A stretch of 64,000 nucleotides of DNA from an uncultured Raoultella sp. (GTDB lineage: Bacteria; Pseudomonadota; Gammaproteobacteria; Enterobacterales; Enterobacteriaceae): contig CAAEVH010000024.1 of NCBI GenBank assembly GCA_900759445.1, positions 62,001 to 126,000 on the forward strand. Direction: 5' to 3'. Under the pieces are notes generated by a model. The model searched no databases and was not told where the DNA came from. It was given only the letters and a program-made list of their open reading frames with translations. Shown in pieces: positions 43,667 to 52,556 of this stretch. The translations under genes and the position numbers were made by a program. Positions within the stretch are counted from its first letter, which is position 1, and each line of letters begins with the position of its first letter.

Positions 43667-45538
43667 ATGAGCAAAGGATCGACAAGTAGTGATGCCCCTT
43701 TTGGTACATTGTTAGGCTACGCGCCGGGGGGCGTAGCAATTTATTCATCGAATTACAGCAGTTTAAATCCGCGCGACTATCCGGATGACGCGACGTTCCG
43801 CAGCTACATCGGCAGTGAGTATATGGGGCATAAATGGCAGTGCGTTGAATTCGCGCGCCGCTTTTTGTTTCTCACCTACGGCTTTGTCTTTACCGATGTC
43901 GGCATGGCCTATGAAATCTTCTCCCTGCGTTTTCTGCGTGAAGTGGTCAATGACAATATTCTGCCGCTGCAGGCTTTCGCAAACGGCGCCCGCCGTCCGC
44001 CGATGGCCGGTTCGCTGCTGATTTGGCAAAAGGGCGGTGAGTTCAAGCATACCGGCCATGTTGCGGTGATTACGCAGCTGGTCGGCAATAAGGTCCGCAT
44101 CGCCGAGCAAAACGTGATTCACGCTCCGCTGCCGCAGGGCCAGCAATGGACCCGCGAATTAACGCTGGAAGTGAAAGACGGTTTCTACACCATCAAAGAT
44201 ACCTTTGCCGATACGGAAATATTAGGCTGGATGATTCAGACCGCCGATACCGAGCACAGCCTGCCGCAGCCGGTGCTGCCGGGTGAAGCGATGGCGATTC
44301 AGGGCGCGAGATTGCCGAATAAAGGCCAGTTCCGCGGTAACTGGCTGAACGAGAAAGATTCGCTGCAGAAAGCCTACGTGGCCGCCAACGGTCACTTCAT
44401 CAATCAAGATCCCTATCAGTACTTCACCATTACCGAAAGCGCCGAGCAGGAGCTAATCAAAGCGACCAACGAGCTGCATTTGATGTACCTGCATGCCACC
44501 GATAAGGTGATGAAAGATGACAACCTGCTGGCGCTGTTTGATATCCCTAAAATTCTCTGGCCGCGCCTGCGCCTCTCGTGGCAGCGACGCCGTCATCATA
44601 TGATTACCGGCCGCATGGATTTCTGTATGGATGAGCGCGGGCTGAAGGTCTATGAATACAACGCCGACTCCGCCTCTTGTCATACCGAAGGCGGGCTGAT
44701 CCTCGAACAGTGGCTGAAGCAGGGCTACTACGGCAGCGGACACAACCCGGCGGAAAATCTGCTTGATGAGCTGGCGGGCGCCTGGAAACACAGCCGCGCC
44801 CGTCCTTTCGTGCATATCATGCAGGACAAGGATCTGGAGGAGAACTACCACGCGCTGTTTATCCAGCGCTCGCTCACGCAGGCGGGGTTCGAAAGTAAGA
44901 TCCTCTTTGGCCTTGATGAGCTGCACTGGGATGCCGCCGGGCAGCTGATCGACGGCGACGGGCGTCTGGTGAACTGCGTCTGGAAAACCTGGGCCTGGGA
45001 AACCGCCATCGAGCAGGTGCGTGAAGTCAGCGCCGATGAGTACGCCGCCGTGCCGATCCGTACCGGACATCCGCAAAACGCCGTGCGGCTGATCGACGTG
45101 CTGCTGCGTCCGGAAGTGCTGGTCTTCGAACCGCTGTGGACGGTGATCCCCGGTAACAAGGCCATTCTGCCGGTACTGTGGTCGCTGTTCCCGAACCACC
45201 GCTATCTGCTGGATACCGATTTTGTGGTCAACGATGAGCTGGCGAAAACCGGTTACGCGGTGAAACCTATCTCTGGCCGCTGCGGCAGCAACATTGATTT
45301 GATTGGTCCGAAAGACGAAGTGCTGGATAAAACCAGCGGGCAGTTTGTCGATCGTAAAAATATTTACCAGCAGCTCTGGTGCCTGCCGAAAGTGGATGGT
45401 AAATACATTCAGGTGTGTACGTTTACCGTCGGCGGCAACTACGGCGGTACTTGTCTGCGCGGCGATGATTCGCTGGTAGTCAAAAAAGAGAGTGATATCG
45501 AACCGTTAATTGTGCTGAAAGACAGCGACGGCCGGTAG
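43667..45538 (+). CDS. gss: Bifunctional glutathionylspermidine amidase/synthetase
   Basis: Makes and hydrolyses glutathionylspermidine, linking glutathione and polyamine pools. It has 623 residues (E. coli 619). The N-terminal CHAP amidase domain has Cys59 in KWQCVEFARRF and the histidine in KHTGHVAV; the C-terminal ATP-grasp synthetase (about 205-615) has NADSASCHTEGG, LPVLWSLFPNH and KPISGRCGSNI. YgiC in this window is a stand-alone relative of the synthetase part. Confidence 0.96.
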   Translation: MSKGSTSSDAPFGTLLGYAPGGVAIYSSNYSSLNPRDYPDDATFRSYIGSEYMGHKWQCVEFARRFLFLTYGFVFTDVGMAYEIFSLRFLREVVNDNILPLQAFANGARRPPMAGSLLIWQKGGEFKHTGHVAVITQLVGNKVRIAEQNVIHAPLPQGQQWTRELTLEVKDGFYTIKDTFADTEILGWMIQTADTEHSLPQPVLPGEAMAIQGARLPNKGQFRGNWLNEKDSLQKAYVAANGHFINQDPYQYFTITESAEQELIKATNELHLMYLHATDKVMKDDNLLALFDIPKILWPRLRLSWQRRRHHMITGRMDFCMDERGLKVYEYNADSASCHTEGGLILEQWLKQGYYGSGHNPAENLLDELAGAWKHSRARPFVHIMQDKDLEENYHALFIQRSLTQAGFESKILFGLDELHWDAAGQLIDGDGRLVNCVWKTWAWETAIEQVREVSADEYAAVPIRTGHPQNAVRLIDVLLRPEVLVFEPLWTVIPGNKAILPVLWSLFPNHRYLLDTDFVVNDELAKTGYAVKPISGRCGSNIDLIGPKDEVLDKTSGQFVDRKNIYQQLWCLPKVDGKYIQVCTFTVGGNYGGTCLRGDDSLVVKKESDIEPLIVLKDSDGR

Positions 45539-45544
45539 CCGGCA

Positions 45545-45577
45545 GCCCGGACAGCGCCGTAAACGACCTGTCCGGGC
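45545..45577 (+). terminator. Terminator-like hairpin after gss
   Basis: GCCCGGACAG (45545-45554) pairs perfectly with CTGTCCGGGC (45568-45577) with a 13-base loop. No T-run follows, so it may be a stem that protects the mRNA end. Confidence 0.45.
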
Positions 45578-45638
45578 AACAAATCCTGCAAACACGATAA
45601 GTCACAAAGACAACAACAAGACAGAAAAGGAAAATAAT

Positions 45639-46820
45639 ATGCACGACAGGCGACTCGCCGCCCGCGCGGGTGAACTCAAGCCCTCCGCCGTCCGCGAACT
45701 TCTTAAGCACAGTAAACTGCCCGGCGTTATCTCTCTGGGCGGCGGGATTCCGGCTCCGGAGCTGTTTGATACCGAAGGTCTGAATCTGGCTGTGCAACAG
45801 GTGATGAGCGGGCGCTTCAACGATGCATTTCAGTATGGTTTGACCGAAGGCTACCCGCCGCTGCGTCAGGCCGTGAGCGAACTGTGTCAGGCGCGCGGCG
45901 TTGACTGCCAGGCCAGCCATGTTTATATCACCTCCGGTTCTCAGCAATCGTTGGATATTGTCGCCCGTACGCTGCTCGATCCGGGCGATGCGGTGGTGGT
46001 TGAGCGCCCGACCTACCTGGCGGCGCTGCAGGTATTCCAGTTAGCGCAGGCCAATATTCTCAGCGTGGATACTGATGATAACGGGATGCTGGTCGAACAG
46101 CTGGCCGACCTGCTGGAAACGACCCGCGTCAAAGCGGTTTATCTGGTGCCCACCTTCGGCAACCCCGGCGGAAAAACCCTGAGCGAAGATCGCCGCCGCC
46201 GTCTGGTGGAACTGGCGAAGCAGCATGATTTTGTCATCATCGAAGACGACCCCTATGGCGAAATCAGCTTTACCGATGAAGTCCGCCGTCCGCTGTATCA
46301 GCACGCGGTTGAGCTGGGCTGTGAAGATCAGGTGGTCTACACCTCCACCTTCTCCAAAATTCTCGCTCCGGGGATGCGTATCGGCTGGATTGTGATGCCG
46401 GACTGGCTGGCGCAGCAGACGGTGATCGTCAAGCAGGCGGCGGATCTGCATACCAACATGCTGTCGCAGGTGATCACGGCGGAATATCTGGCGATGAATC
46501 GCCTGGATAACCAGATTGCGCTGATCCGTGAGGATTATCGTAAGAAGTGTGTGGCGCTGGCGGATGCGCTGGAGTCGCGACTCGGGGAGCACATTGCCTT
46601 CAGCCGACCAAAAGGCGGGATGTTCCTGTGGGCTCGCTTCCGCTATTCGTTCGATACCATGGAATGGATGAAGAAAACGCTGGCAAACGGCGTGGTGTTT
46701 GTCCCTGGCGAAGCGTTCTATCACGATAATCCGGATACCCGTACGCTGCGTCTGTCCTACTCTACGGTCTCGGAAGAAGGGCTGATGACGGCCGTTGAAC
46801 GTCTGGCGAAATCGCTGTAG
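45639..46820 (+). CDS. PLP-dependent class I/II aminotransferase
   Basis: Fold-type I aminotransferase of the 2-aminoadipate/aromatic (LysN, Aro8-like) branch, 393 residues. Visible features: the N-terminal ISLGGGIPAPELF, YITSGSQQSLD (cofactor phosphate region), VPTFGNPGG, EDDPYGEI with the PLP-binding Asp and Tyr, and the Schiff-base lysine in STFSKILAPGMRIGW (about residue 235). It lacks the GntR DNA-binding domain of MocR-type regulators. AAGGA precedes the start. Substrate is not evident; it stands alone after gss. Confidence 0.85.
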   Translation: MHDRRLAARAGELKPSAVRELLKHSKLPGVISLGGGIPAPELFDTEGLNLAVQQVMSGRFNDAFQYGLTEGYPPLRQAVSELCQARGVDCQASHVYITSGSQQSLDIVARTLLDPGDAVVVERPTYLAALQVFQLAQANILSVDTDDNGMLVEQLADLLETTRVKAVYLVPTFGNPGGKTLSEDRRRRLVELAKQHDFVIIEDDPYGEISFTDEVRRPLYQHAVELGCEDQVVYTSTFSKILAPGMRIGWIVMPDWLAQQTVIVKQAADLHTNMLSQVITAEYLAMNRLDNQIALIREDYRKKCVALADALESRLGEHIAFSRPKGGMFLWARFRYSFDTMEWMKKTLANGVVFVPGEAFYHDNPDTRTLRLSYSTVSEEGLMTAVERLAKSL

Positions 46821-46832
46821 CTATATAAATAA

Positions 46833-46857
46833 CTCCGCGCCGCCGGGCGGCACGGAG
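46833..46857 (+). terminator. Terminator-like hairpin after the aminotransferase
   Basis: CTCCG and GCCG (46833-46842) pair with CGGC and CGGAG (46848-46857) with one mismatch. It stands 13 bases after the stop codon; only a weak T-rich sequence follows. Confidence 0.45.
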
Positions 46858-46869
46858 TGTTAATCTGGT

Positions 46870-46959
46870 TTAATCGCTTTCGGCGATGCGGTCATCGAGC
46901 CAAATCAGCATCAGTGAGGAGAGAAATGCAACGCCGAGTGTGCCAATAAATAGCCACAT
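46870..46959 (-). CDS. 29-residue putative membrane peptide
   Basis: A 30-codon reading frame starting MWLFIGTLGVAFLSS. Residues 1-20 form one hydrophobic helix, followed by a short charged tail (WLDDRIAESD), the shape of enterobacterial single-pass small membrane proteins. A GAGGT ribosome site lies nine bases before the ATG. It begins 24 bases after the stop of the 62-residue gene, so the two probably form one transcript. I do not recognise a named homologue. Confidence 0.65.
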   Translation of the reverse strand: MWLFIGTLGVAFLSSLMLIWLDDRIAESD

Positions 46960-46983
46960 AAAGAATACCTCAGAGGTTTTTTA

Positions 46984-47172
46984 TTATTTTTCTGCTTTTA
47001 CCGGTGAGTGATTGTTTCTGTTGATCATCGTGACTTTCGTCGCGGACTGGGAGGTGGCGAGCGTGAAGAAATCATCAGCATCAATATCAAAATTCAGCAC
47101 GATTTCCCTGTATTTCCCGCAGTGAATTAACTCTTTCGCTTCTTGCATACTACTTGCTGTTATTGTCGGCAT
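46984..47172 (-). CDS. 62-residue hypothetical protein
   Basis: Small soluble protein (MPTITASSMQEAKELIHCGKY...). It is predicted to alternate helix and strand, with an acidic DIDADDF segment and a basic tail. No known domain is recognised. A promoter-like pair, TTGATC and TACTTT with 17-base spacing, lies just upstream on the minus strand; the ribosome site is weak (GAGATAAG). Paired with the 29-residue membrane peptide downstream. Confidence 0.55.
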   Translation of the reverse strand: MPTITASSMQEAKELIHCGKYREIVLNFDIDADDFFTLATSQSATKVTMINRNNHSPVKAEK

Positions 47173-47354
47173 CGTCTTATCTCGTGTGAAAACTGGTTAG
47201 CAAAGTAAGAGCTTGTGCATATCAGATCAACTCTTTTTTATCGCCACCGGTAAGATCTGTTTTCCTTATTTTTTAAAGGGACAGCGCGGGCAGAATACCA
47301 TTGCGGGACAGGGTGCCGCCCATTGCCGTCTGGCCTGTGATTTCAAAAGCAGCG

Positions 47355-47687
47355 TTAACGCTGTTTTTCGCTCATCAGCTGGCGGCAGCGCTGCTGATCC
47401 TGACCAATACTCTCTTGTTCTTGTTGGCTGAGCTGCAGCCAGGTCTGACGCATACGTTCGCCAAGTGCCGGGATATAGTGGTTTTTGCGCAGCGCGTAAT
47501 CGGCATTGCCGCCTTCGACAATATTTTCCATATCGCGAAGAAACGTCTGGCTATCCCGGTGGTCGATGACACAGAAAACCGAACGGTACCAGGCCATCTC
47601 TTCTTCGGAGTAGCGGGGCGTAAACCACCAGACAAGCAGCGCGATGAGCGCCAGCAGCGGAATAATAAGCGGTAATTTCTTCAGCAT
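47355..47687 (-). CDS. Hypothetical single-pass membrane protein, 110 residues
   Basis: Begins with a hydrophobic helix (MLKKLPLIIPLLALIALLVWW, residues 1-22) that is probably an uncleaved anchor, followed by a soluble, mostly helical domain with two cysteines (VFCVIDHRD and QQRCRQL) that could form a disulfide in the periplasm. No family is recognised. No strong ribosome site is seen before the ATG. It lies alone between the class III aminotransferase and the small-protein pair. Confidence 0.6.
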   Translation of the reverse strand: MLKKLPLIIPLLALIALLVWWFTPRYSEEEMAWYRSVFCVIDHRDSQTFLRDMENIVEGGNADYALRKNHYIPALGERMRQTWLQLSQQEQESIGQDQQRCRQLMSEKQR

Positions 47688-47748
47688 GGATTAGTCAGGG
47701 AGAGGAAACAGGGGGCGTAGTGTACCTGCTGCGCAAACGGGATGACAT

Positions 47749-47814
47749 CCCGGAGGTCTTTTTTACCTCCGGGCGAGCGGGACAGGTCCCGTTAGCGCGG
47801 TTATGCGCTAACGG
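47749..47814 (-). repeat. Three consecutive hairpins downstream of the class III aminotransferase
   Basis: On the minus strand after the aminotransferase stop come CCGTTAGCGC/GCGCTAACGG (47805-47814 with 47789-47798), a short GGGAC/GTCCC hairpin, and CCCGGAGGT/ACCTCCGGG (47749-47757 with 47765-47773) whose loop holds the A/T run. It probably acts as the operon end, although none is a textbook terminator with a trailing T-run. Confidence 0.55.
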
Positions 47815-47822
47815 TAAAAGAG

Positions 47823-49205
47823 CTATAACAGACCGCTCTCTTTTGCGGTCCGGTCGATAGCGCGTTTGGTCTTCTCGACCAGCTCATCCAGTTCGCTGTG
47901 GCTGGCAATCAGCGCGGGAGCCATAATCATACGCCCCAGCGTAGAGCGGATAATGACCCCCTCTTCAAAGCCGATAGTCCGGCAGCGCCAGGCCAGATCG
48001 TTTTCATTCGCAAAGCGTTTGCGGGTCGACTTATCTTCGGCGAACTGCAGAGCGGCCACGAGGCCTGCGCCCTGGATTTCGCCAATCATCGGGTGGCGGC
48101 TAAACACTTCACGCAGCGTTTTTTGCAGATACGGGCCGGTATCGTCACGTACGGTGGTGACCCGGTTTTCATCGCGCAGTGCTTTCAGGTTGGCAATGGC
48201 GACGGCCGCAGCGACGGGGTGGCCGGAATAGGTCAGACCGTGGGCAAAGACGCCGCCTTTCTCAACCAGCACCTCGGCCATCCGTTTACTCAGCACCAGA
48301 CCGCCCATCGGAACATAGCCGGAGGTCAGCCCTTTGGCGATGGAGAGCGTATCGGGCTCAAAGCCAAAATATTGATGCGCAAACCATTCGCCGGTTCTGC
48401 CAAAGCCGCCAATCACCTCATCGGCGCACAGCAGCACGTCGTATTTGCGGCAAATGCGTTGAATCTCCGGCCAGTAGCTCTCCGGCGGGAAGATCATCCC
48501 GCCCGCCCCCTGGAACGGTTCGGCGATAAAGCCCGCGACGTTCTCCGCGCCGAGCTCCAGGATCTTCTCTTCCAGCTGGCGGGCGCAGCGCAGGCCAAAC
48601 TCCTGCGGCGTCAGGTTGCCGCCGTGCATATACCAGTAGGGCTCATCAATATGCGCCACGTCGGGAATCATCCCCCCCATGGCATGCATGGCTTTCATGC
48701 CCCCGAGCGCGGTGGCGGCGAGGGTAGAGCCGTGGTAGCCGTTCCAGCGGCCAATCATCACCTTTTTCTGCGGCTTATCGAGAATCTGCCAGTAGCGACG
48801 CACGGTGCGGATCAGCACTTCATTCGATTCAGAACCGGAGTTGGTGTAAATGGCGTGGCTGTAGTGCCCGGGCAGCAGGCTGAAAAGGAGTTCGGACAGC
48901 TCAATCACCGTCGGGTGCGTGGTGTGGAAGAACATATTGTAATAGGGCAGCTTCGCGAACTGCGCCGCCGCGGCATCCGCCAGATCCTGGCGGCTGTAGC
49001 CCAGCTGGGTACACCACAGTCCTGACATACCGTCCAGATACTTGTTGCCGTCATTGTCCCACAGGTACAGGCCTTCGCCGCGTACCATGACGCGCGGTCC
49101 TTCAGCGTTCAGCGCTTTCTGGTCGAGAAACGCGTGGATATGGTGTGCGGCATCCCCGCTTTGATACTCGGTGGTGGATCGCGTCGGGTGAATCGGGTAA
49201 GTCAT
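47823..49205 (-). CDS. Class III (omega) aminotransferase, SpuC-like
   Basis: PLP aminotransferase of the omega-amino/amine:pyruvate class, 460 residues. It resembles Pseudomonas SpuC (putrescine-pyruvate aminotransferase) throughout: GMSGLWCTQLGY, IGRWNGYHGSTLAAT, FIAEPFQGAGGMI, the PLP aspartate in LLCADEVIGGFGRTG and the Schiff-base lysine in SIAKGLTSGYVPMGG (about residue 288). I chose the ATG at 49205 (AGGAGAG at correct spacing) over 49241. The aldehyde dehydrogenase 48 bases upstream would oxidise the aldehyde it forms. The amine is not known. Confidence 0.88.
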   Translation of the reverse strand: MTYPIHPTRSTTEYQSGDAAHHIHAFLDQKALNAEGPRVMVRGEGLYLWDNDGNKYLDGMSGLWCTQLGYSRQDLADAAAAQFAKLPYYNMFFHTTHPTVIELSELLFSLLPGHYSHAIYTNSGSESNEVLIRTVRRYWQILDKPQKKVMIGRWNGYHGSTLAATALGGMKAMHAMGGMIPDVAHIDEPYWYMHGGNLTPQEFGLRCARQLEEKILELGAENVAGFIAEPFQGAGGMIFPPESYWPEIQRICRKYDVLLCADEVIGGFGRTGEWFAHQYFGFEPDTLSIAKGLTSGYVPMGGLVLSKRMAEVLVEKGGVFAHGLTYSGHPVAAAVAIANLKALRDENRVTTVRDDTGPYLQKTLREVFSRHPMIGEIQGAGLVAALQFAEDKSTRKRFANENDLAWRCRTIGFEEGVIIRSTLGRMIMAPALIASHSELDELVEKTKRAIDRTAKESGLL

Positions 49206-49253
49206 GTTATCTCTCCTGTAAGCGGAATCAGGGCAAGGCAAGGCCGTTGCCTG

Positions 49254-50753
49254 CTAGCGAAACTGGAACCAGGTCGTTTTAAGGGTGGTGAATTTGTCGA
49301 AGGCATGCAGCGACAAATCCCGACCAAAACCAGACTGTTTATTGCCGCCAAACGGCACGGTGACGTCCAGCGCATCCACGGTATTGACCGATACCGTGCC
49401 GGCGTTAAGCCGTCCGGCTACGCGGTGCGCGCGGTGCAGATCGTCTGTCCAGATCGACGCGGCGAGGGCATAAATATGGTTATTAGCCAGCTCGATGGCC
49501 TGCTGTTCATCATCAAAAGGGATAGCGGCAAGCACCGGGCCGAAAATTTCATCTTTCCACAGCGACATCTCTTCGTGCACCCCATCCAGCAGCGTGGGCT
49601 GAACGTAGTTGGCGATCCCTTCAATCTCGACCTCACGGCCGCCGGTCAGCACGCGTGCGCCGGCCTGTTCGGCAGAACGGATCGCGCGTATGACCTTTTG
49701 CGCATGCGCCGCGCTGACCATCGCGCCCATTTTGGCTGCCGGATCAAAGGGGTGAGACGGTGCCCAGGCTTTCATTTTGGCCTCTACCCGGGTGATAAAG
49801 TCGGCATAAATCGCGCGTTCTACCAGCAGCCGTGAGTTGGCGGAACAGACTTCGCCCTGGTTAAAACAGATACCGAAAGCGGCTTTCTCCGCCGCCAGGT
49901 CGAGATCCTGGCAATCAGCAAAGACGATATTGGCGCTTTTACCGCCGCACTCCAGCCAGACCTGTTTCAGGTTTGACTGCGCGGAGTAGGTCATGAAGGC
50001 CTTGCCGACGGCGGTCGAACCGGTAAAGGTGATGACATCAATATCGTTATGCAGCCCAAGCGCGGCGCCCGTTTCGGTGCCGGGACCGGTCACCACGTTC
50101 AGCACGCCTGGCGGGAGACCCGCTTCGAGCGCCAGTTCACCCAGGCGCAGTGCCGAAAAAGGCGAGTTTTCTGAGGGTTTGAGGATCACGCTGTTCCCGG
50201 CGGCCAGCGCCGGCCCGAGTTTCCAGCAGGCCAGATCGAGCGGAAAGTTCCACGGTACGATTGCCGCCACCACGCCGACCGCTTCACGAGTGAGGGTGGC
50301 GAGCGACCCGTTACGCGTGGGGGCGACCTCGGCGTAAATTTTATCGACGCTTTCAGCGTACCAGGCCAGGACGTGCGCCGCGCCGGGAATATCAACATTC
50401 AGCGCATCGTTGACCGGTTTGCCCATGCTGGCACTTTCAAGCAGCGCCAGCTCTTCACGGTGTTCGAGAATCAGCGCGGAGAGCCTGAGCAGTACGGTTT
50501 TGCGTTCCTGCGGCGCCAGAGCGGACCACACGCCGGAGGCGAAGCTGGCGCGGGATGATTTTACTGCAATATCAATATCGTCTGCTTGCAGCGCCGTCAC
50601 CCCGGCGAGCACGTTATTGGTCGCCGGGTTGACGGCCGGACAGACTTTACGGCTGATGGCGAGGTAGGGACGACCATCAACGATCGCGTGGCTGATAAAG
50701 CGTTGCTCCCGCAGTTTGTCCTGCCAAAAATTTCGATCAGACATACCAGACAT
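49254..50753 (-). CDS. NAD(P)-dependent aldehyde dehydrogenase, PuuC-like
   Basis: ALDH superfamily enzyme, 499 residues, resembling E. coli PuuC (gamma-glutamyl-aminobutyraldehyde dehydrogenase). Motifs: VPWNFPLDLACWKLGPALAAG, ILKPSE, TGSTAVGKAF, the catalytic Glu in WLECGGKS (about 266) and Cys in NQGEVCSANSR (about 300), then EIFGPVL and PFGGNKQSGFGRD. GGAGAGG stands before the ATG. First gene of a two-gene operon with the class III aminotransferase; together they turn an omega-amine into a carboxylic acid. Confidence 0.9.
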   Translation of the reverse strand: MSGMSDRNFWQDKLREQRFISHAIVDGRPYLAISRKVCPAVNPATNNVLAGVTALQADDIDIAVKSSRASFASGVWSALAPQERKTVLLRLSALILEHREELALLESASMGKPVNDALNVDIPGAAHVLAWYAESVDKIYAEVAPTRNGSLATLTREAVGVVAAIVPWNFPLDLACWKLGPALAAGNSVILKPSENSPFSALRLGELALEAGLPPGVLNVVTGPGTETGAALGLHNDIDVITFTGSTAVGKAFMTYSAQSNLKQVWLECGGKSANIVFADCQDLDLAAEKAAFGICFNQGEVCSANSRLLVERAIYADFITRVEAKMKAWAPSHPFDPAAKMGAMVSAAHAQKVIRAIRSAEQAGARVLTGGREVEIEGIANYVQPTLLDGVHEEMSLWKDEIFGPVLAAIPFDDEQQAIELANNHIYALAASIWTDDLHRAHRVAGRLNAGTVSVNTVDALDVTVPFGGNKQSGFGRDLSLHAFDKFTTLKTTWFQFR

Positions 50754-51282
50754 GCGCCTCTCCCTTGATGTGTTGCTTATTTGTTATTGATTTGTTGCTA
50801 TTGATTCATGATGCAGGAGGGGGCAGCGACGAGAAAGGACTAAAAATCTAGCTAACCTCTATAAAAAACGTAGCTAGTCCCGGAAAGGGGATAATTCTCC
50901 GGGGCGTGAGGGGCGGTTATTTCTGTGACGGTATTCATAAAATTTACGCGGATGAATTTTTAATGTTTTGTATTTAAAAGGATATTATTTTTATGCTTCG
51001 CTTTTATGAGCACAGCACCCGCTGCCTTTTAAATACATTAAATATTGTTTGATTTAATGACAGGCAATGAAAAAAAGATGAATGACCCTCATTCCTTGCG
51101 ATCTGATGCCGCATGCTTGTCGTTGGCTCGCAGCTTTCCTGCGCTTTGTCTGTTAATTTTCTGTAAAAGTACGACCCGAGTCGGATTGTTGATCTTTTTC
51201 CGCTGGCGGGGTTGCCGGCGACGGGGAGCATCGTTTAAAGCTATTTAGCTTATCTCTCTGAGAATAAAAAATAAGGTGTCCC
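50754..51282. other. Divergent control region, aldehyde dehydrogenase/LysR
   Basis: 529 A+T-rich bases. It contains overlapping inverted repeats at 50837-50880 (separate entry). A 19-codon frame at 50993-51052 (MLRFYEHST...) begins about ten bases after AAAGGA and could be a leader peptide, but nothing else supports it. A longer frame at 51045-51248 has poor codon use and no ribosome site. No gene is called. Confidence 0.5.
50837..50880. promoter_or_regulatory. Candidate LysR operator (overlapping inverted repeats)
   Basis: Two nested dyads share a centre: GGACTA (50837-50842) with TAGTCC (50875-50880), and CTAGCTA (50848-50854) with TAGCTAG (50871-50877). They lie 84-127 bases before the aldehyde dehydrogenase start, facing the LysR gene. 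Size and place suit binding by a LysR tetramer. Confidence 0.5.
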
Positions 51283-52212
51283 ATGCCCCATTTCACCCTG
51301 AAGCAGCTCAAATACTTTGTTGCCGTTGTCGAAGCAGAGAGTATTGCGGAAGCCTCCAGACAGTTACATATCGCCCAGCCGTCAATTTCCATTGCGGTTA
51401 AAACCCTGGAAGATATGTTTGAACAGCAGTTCTTTATTCGCCACCATGCGCAAGGGGTTTCGCTGACCCCCAGCGGACAACGCTTTTATGAAAAAGCGAA
51501 AGAGCTGCTGCGGCTTTCGTATCAGTTTGAGCAAAATTCAAAAGCGGATAATGAACTGGTCTCCGGCATTATTTCATTAGGCTGTTTTGAAACGGCGGCG
51601 CCGCTCTATTTACCTTCGCTGATCGCCGGATTTAAAAAAATCTATCCCGATATCACCCTCAAAATTTGCGATGGGGAGCAGCATGAAATTACTCACGGTC
51701 TGCACCGCGGTCGTTTCGATCTGGCGTTTCTCTATGATCTTGAGCTGGATAGCGCGATTCACACCGAAAGCCTCAATGCGCCGCAGAGGCCTTATGCCCT
51801 GCTGCCGGCACATCATCCGCTGGCGCAGCGGGCGACGGTGAAACTCTCCGAGCTCAATAACCTGCCGATGGTCCTGTTGGACGTGGTGCCAAGTCGAAAC
51901 TATTTCATCAGTATTTTCAAAGATAAAGGGTATAACCCTCAGGTTGCCTATAGCTCGCCGTCTATTGAGATGGTGCGCTGTATGGTCGGCCAGGGGCTGG
52001 GTTTTTCCGTGCTGGTAACCCGTCCGGTTTCCGACATGACCTACGATGGCCAGCAGGTGCGCTGCGTGGAAATTCAGGACGAGATGGCGAACTCGACGCT
52101 GGTGATGGCGCACCTGCGCAGTAGCGAGCCGACCAAACCGACTAAACTGTTTATGGAATATTGTCGCCATGCGGTGCTCAGCCCGGCGGACATTGATGCG
52201 CGGGTGGCGTAA
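51283..52212 (+). CDS. LysR-family transcriptional regulator
   Basis: 309 residues. The N-terminal winged helix-turn-helix (FTLKQLKYFVAVVEAESIAEASRQLHIAQPS, residues 4-34, then SISIAVKTLEDMF) is typical; the rest is a periplasmic-binding-like effector domain (about 90-300). It stands between the divergent aminotransferase-dehydrogenase pair and the monooxygenase operon it precedes by 344 bases, so it is the natural candidate to control both. The inducer is not known. Confidence 0.88.
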   Translation: MPHFTLKQLKYFVAVVEAESIAEASRQLHIAQPSISIAVKTLEDMFEQQFFIRHHAQGVSLTPSGQRFYEKAKELLRLSYQFEQNSKADNELVSGIISLGCFETAAPLYLPSLIAGFKKIYPDITLKICDGEQHEITHGLHRGRFDLAFLYDLELDSAIHTESLNAPQRPYALLPAHHPLAQRATVKLSELNNLPMVLLDVVPSRNYFISIFKDKGYNPQVAYSSPSIEMVRCMVGQGLGFSVLVTRPVSDMTYDGQQVRCVEIQDEMANSTLVMAHLRSSEPTKPTKLFMEYCRHAVLSPADIDARVA

Positions 52213-52556
52213 ATTCAGCGGAGAATAAGAGACGGCTCGCCCTGTTGCGGGCCGTATCAGTCTCTGCCGGTGATGTTAAATATAAAAAAACGAGCCTCTG
52301 AATATATTTTTAATAGGCTTGATGGCTTGCGATTTATTTTTTATGAATAATCAGGCGCTCGCCGGATTATCTTTTATCGGTAATCTGCTAGAAATAATAT
52401 TTTTATTCAGTAGATTCAAGATACTGCGTTCTGCATCACTATTTTATTCTCAGGTTCTAAATTTATAATAATTTACCTGCTTGTTACGGTTTATTAACCT
52501 CGGTCCTGCGCAGTGGTTTATTCCTGGCGATTGAACACCATTCGAAGGACACATTT
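52213..52556. other. Intergenic region LysR-monooxygenase
   Basis: 344 bases, A+T-rich, with no gene. A weak ACGGC/GCCGT hairpin near 52230-52252 may end the LysR transcript. The last 100 bases presumably carry the promoter of the monooxygenase operon, but no convincing -35/-10 pair is named. Confidence 0.45.

Noticed and set aside
47898..49025. 375-codon plus-strand frame
   Set aside because: Antisense to the class III aminotransferase, with no recognisable motif and no ribosome site.
51045..51248. 67-codon frame before the LysR gene
   Set aside because: Poor ribosome site and Arg/Cys-rich composition; the region more likely carries promoters.
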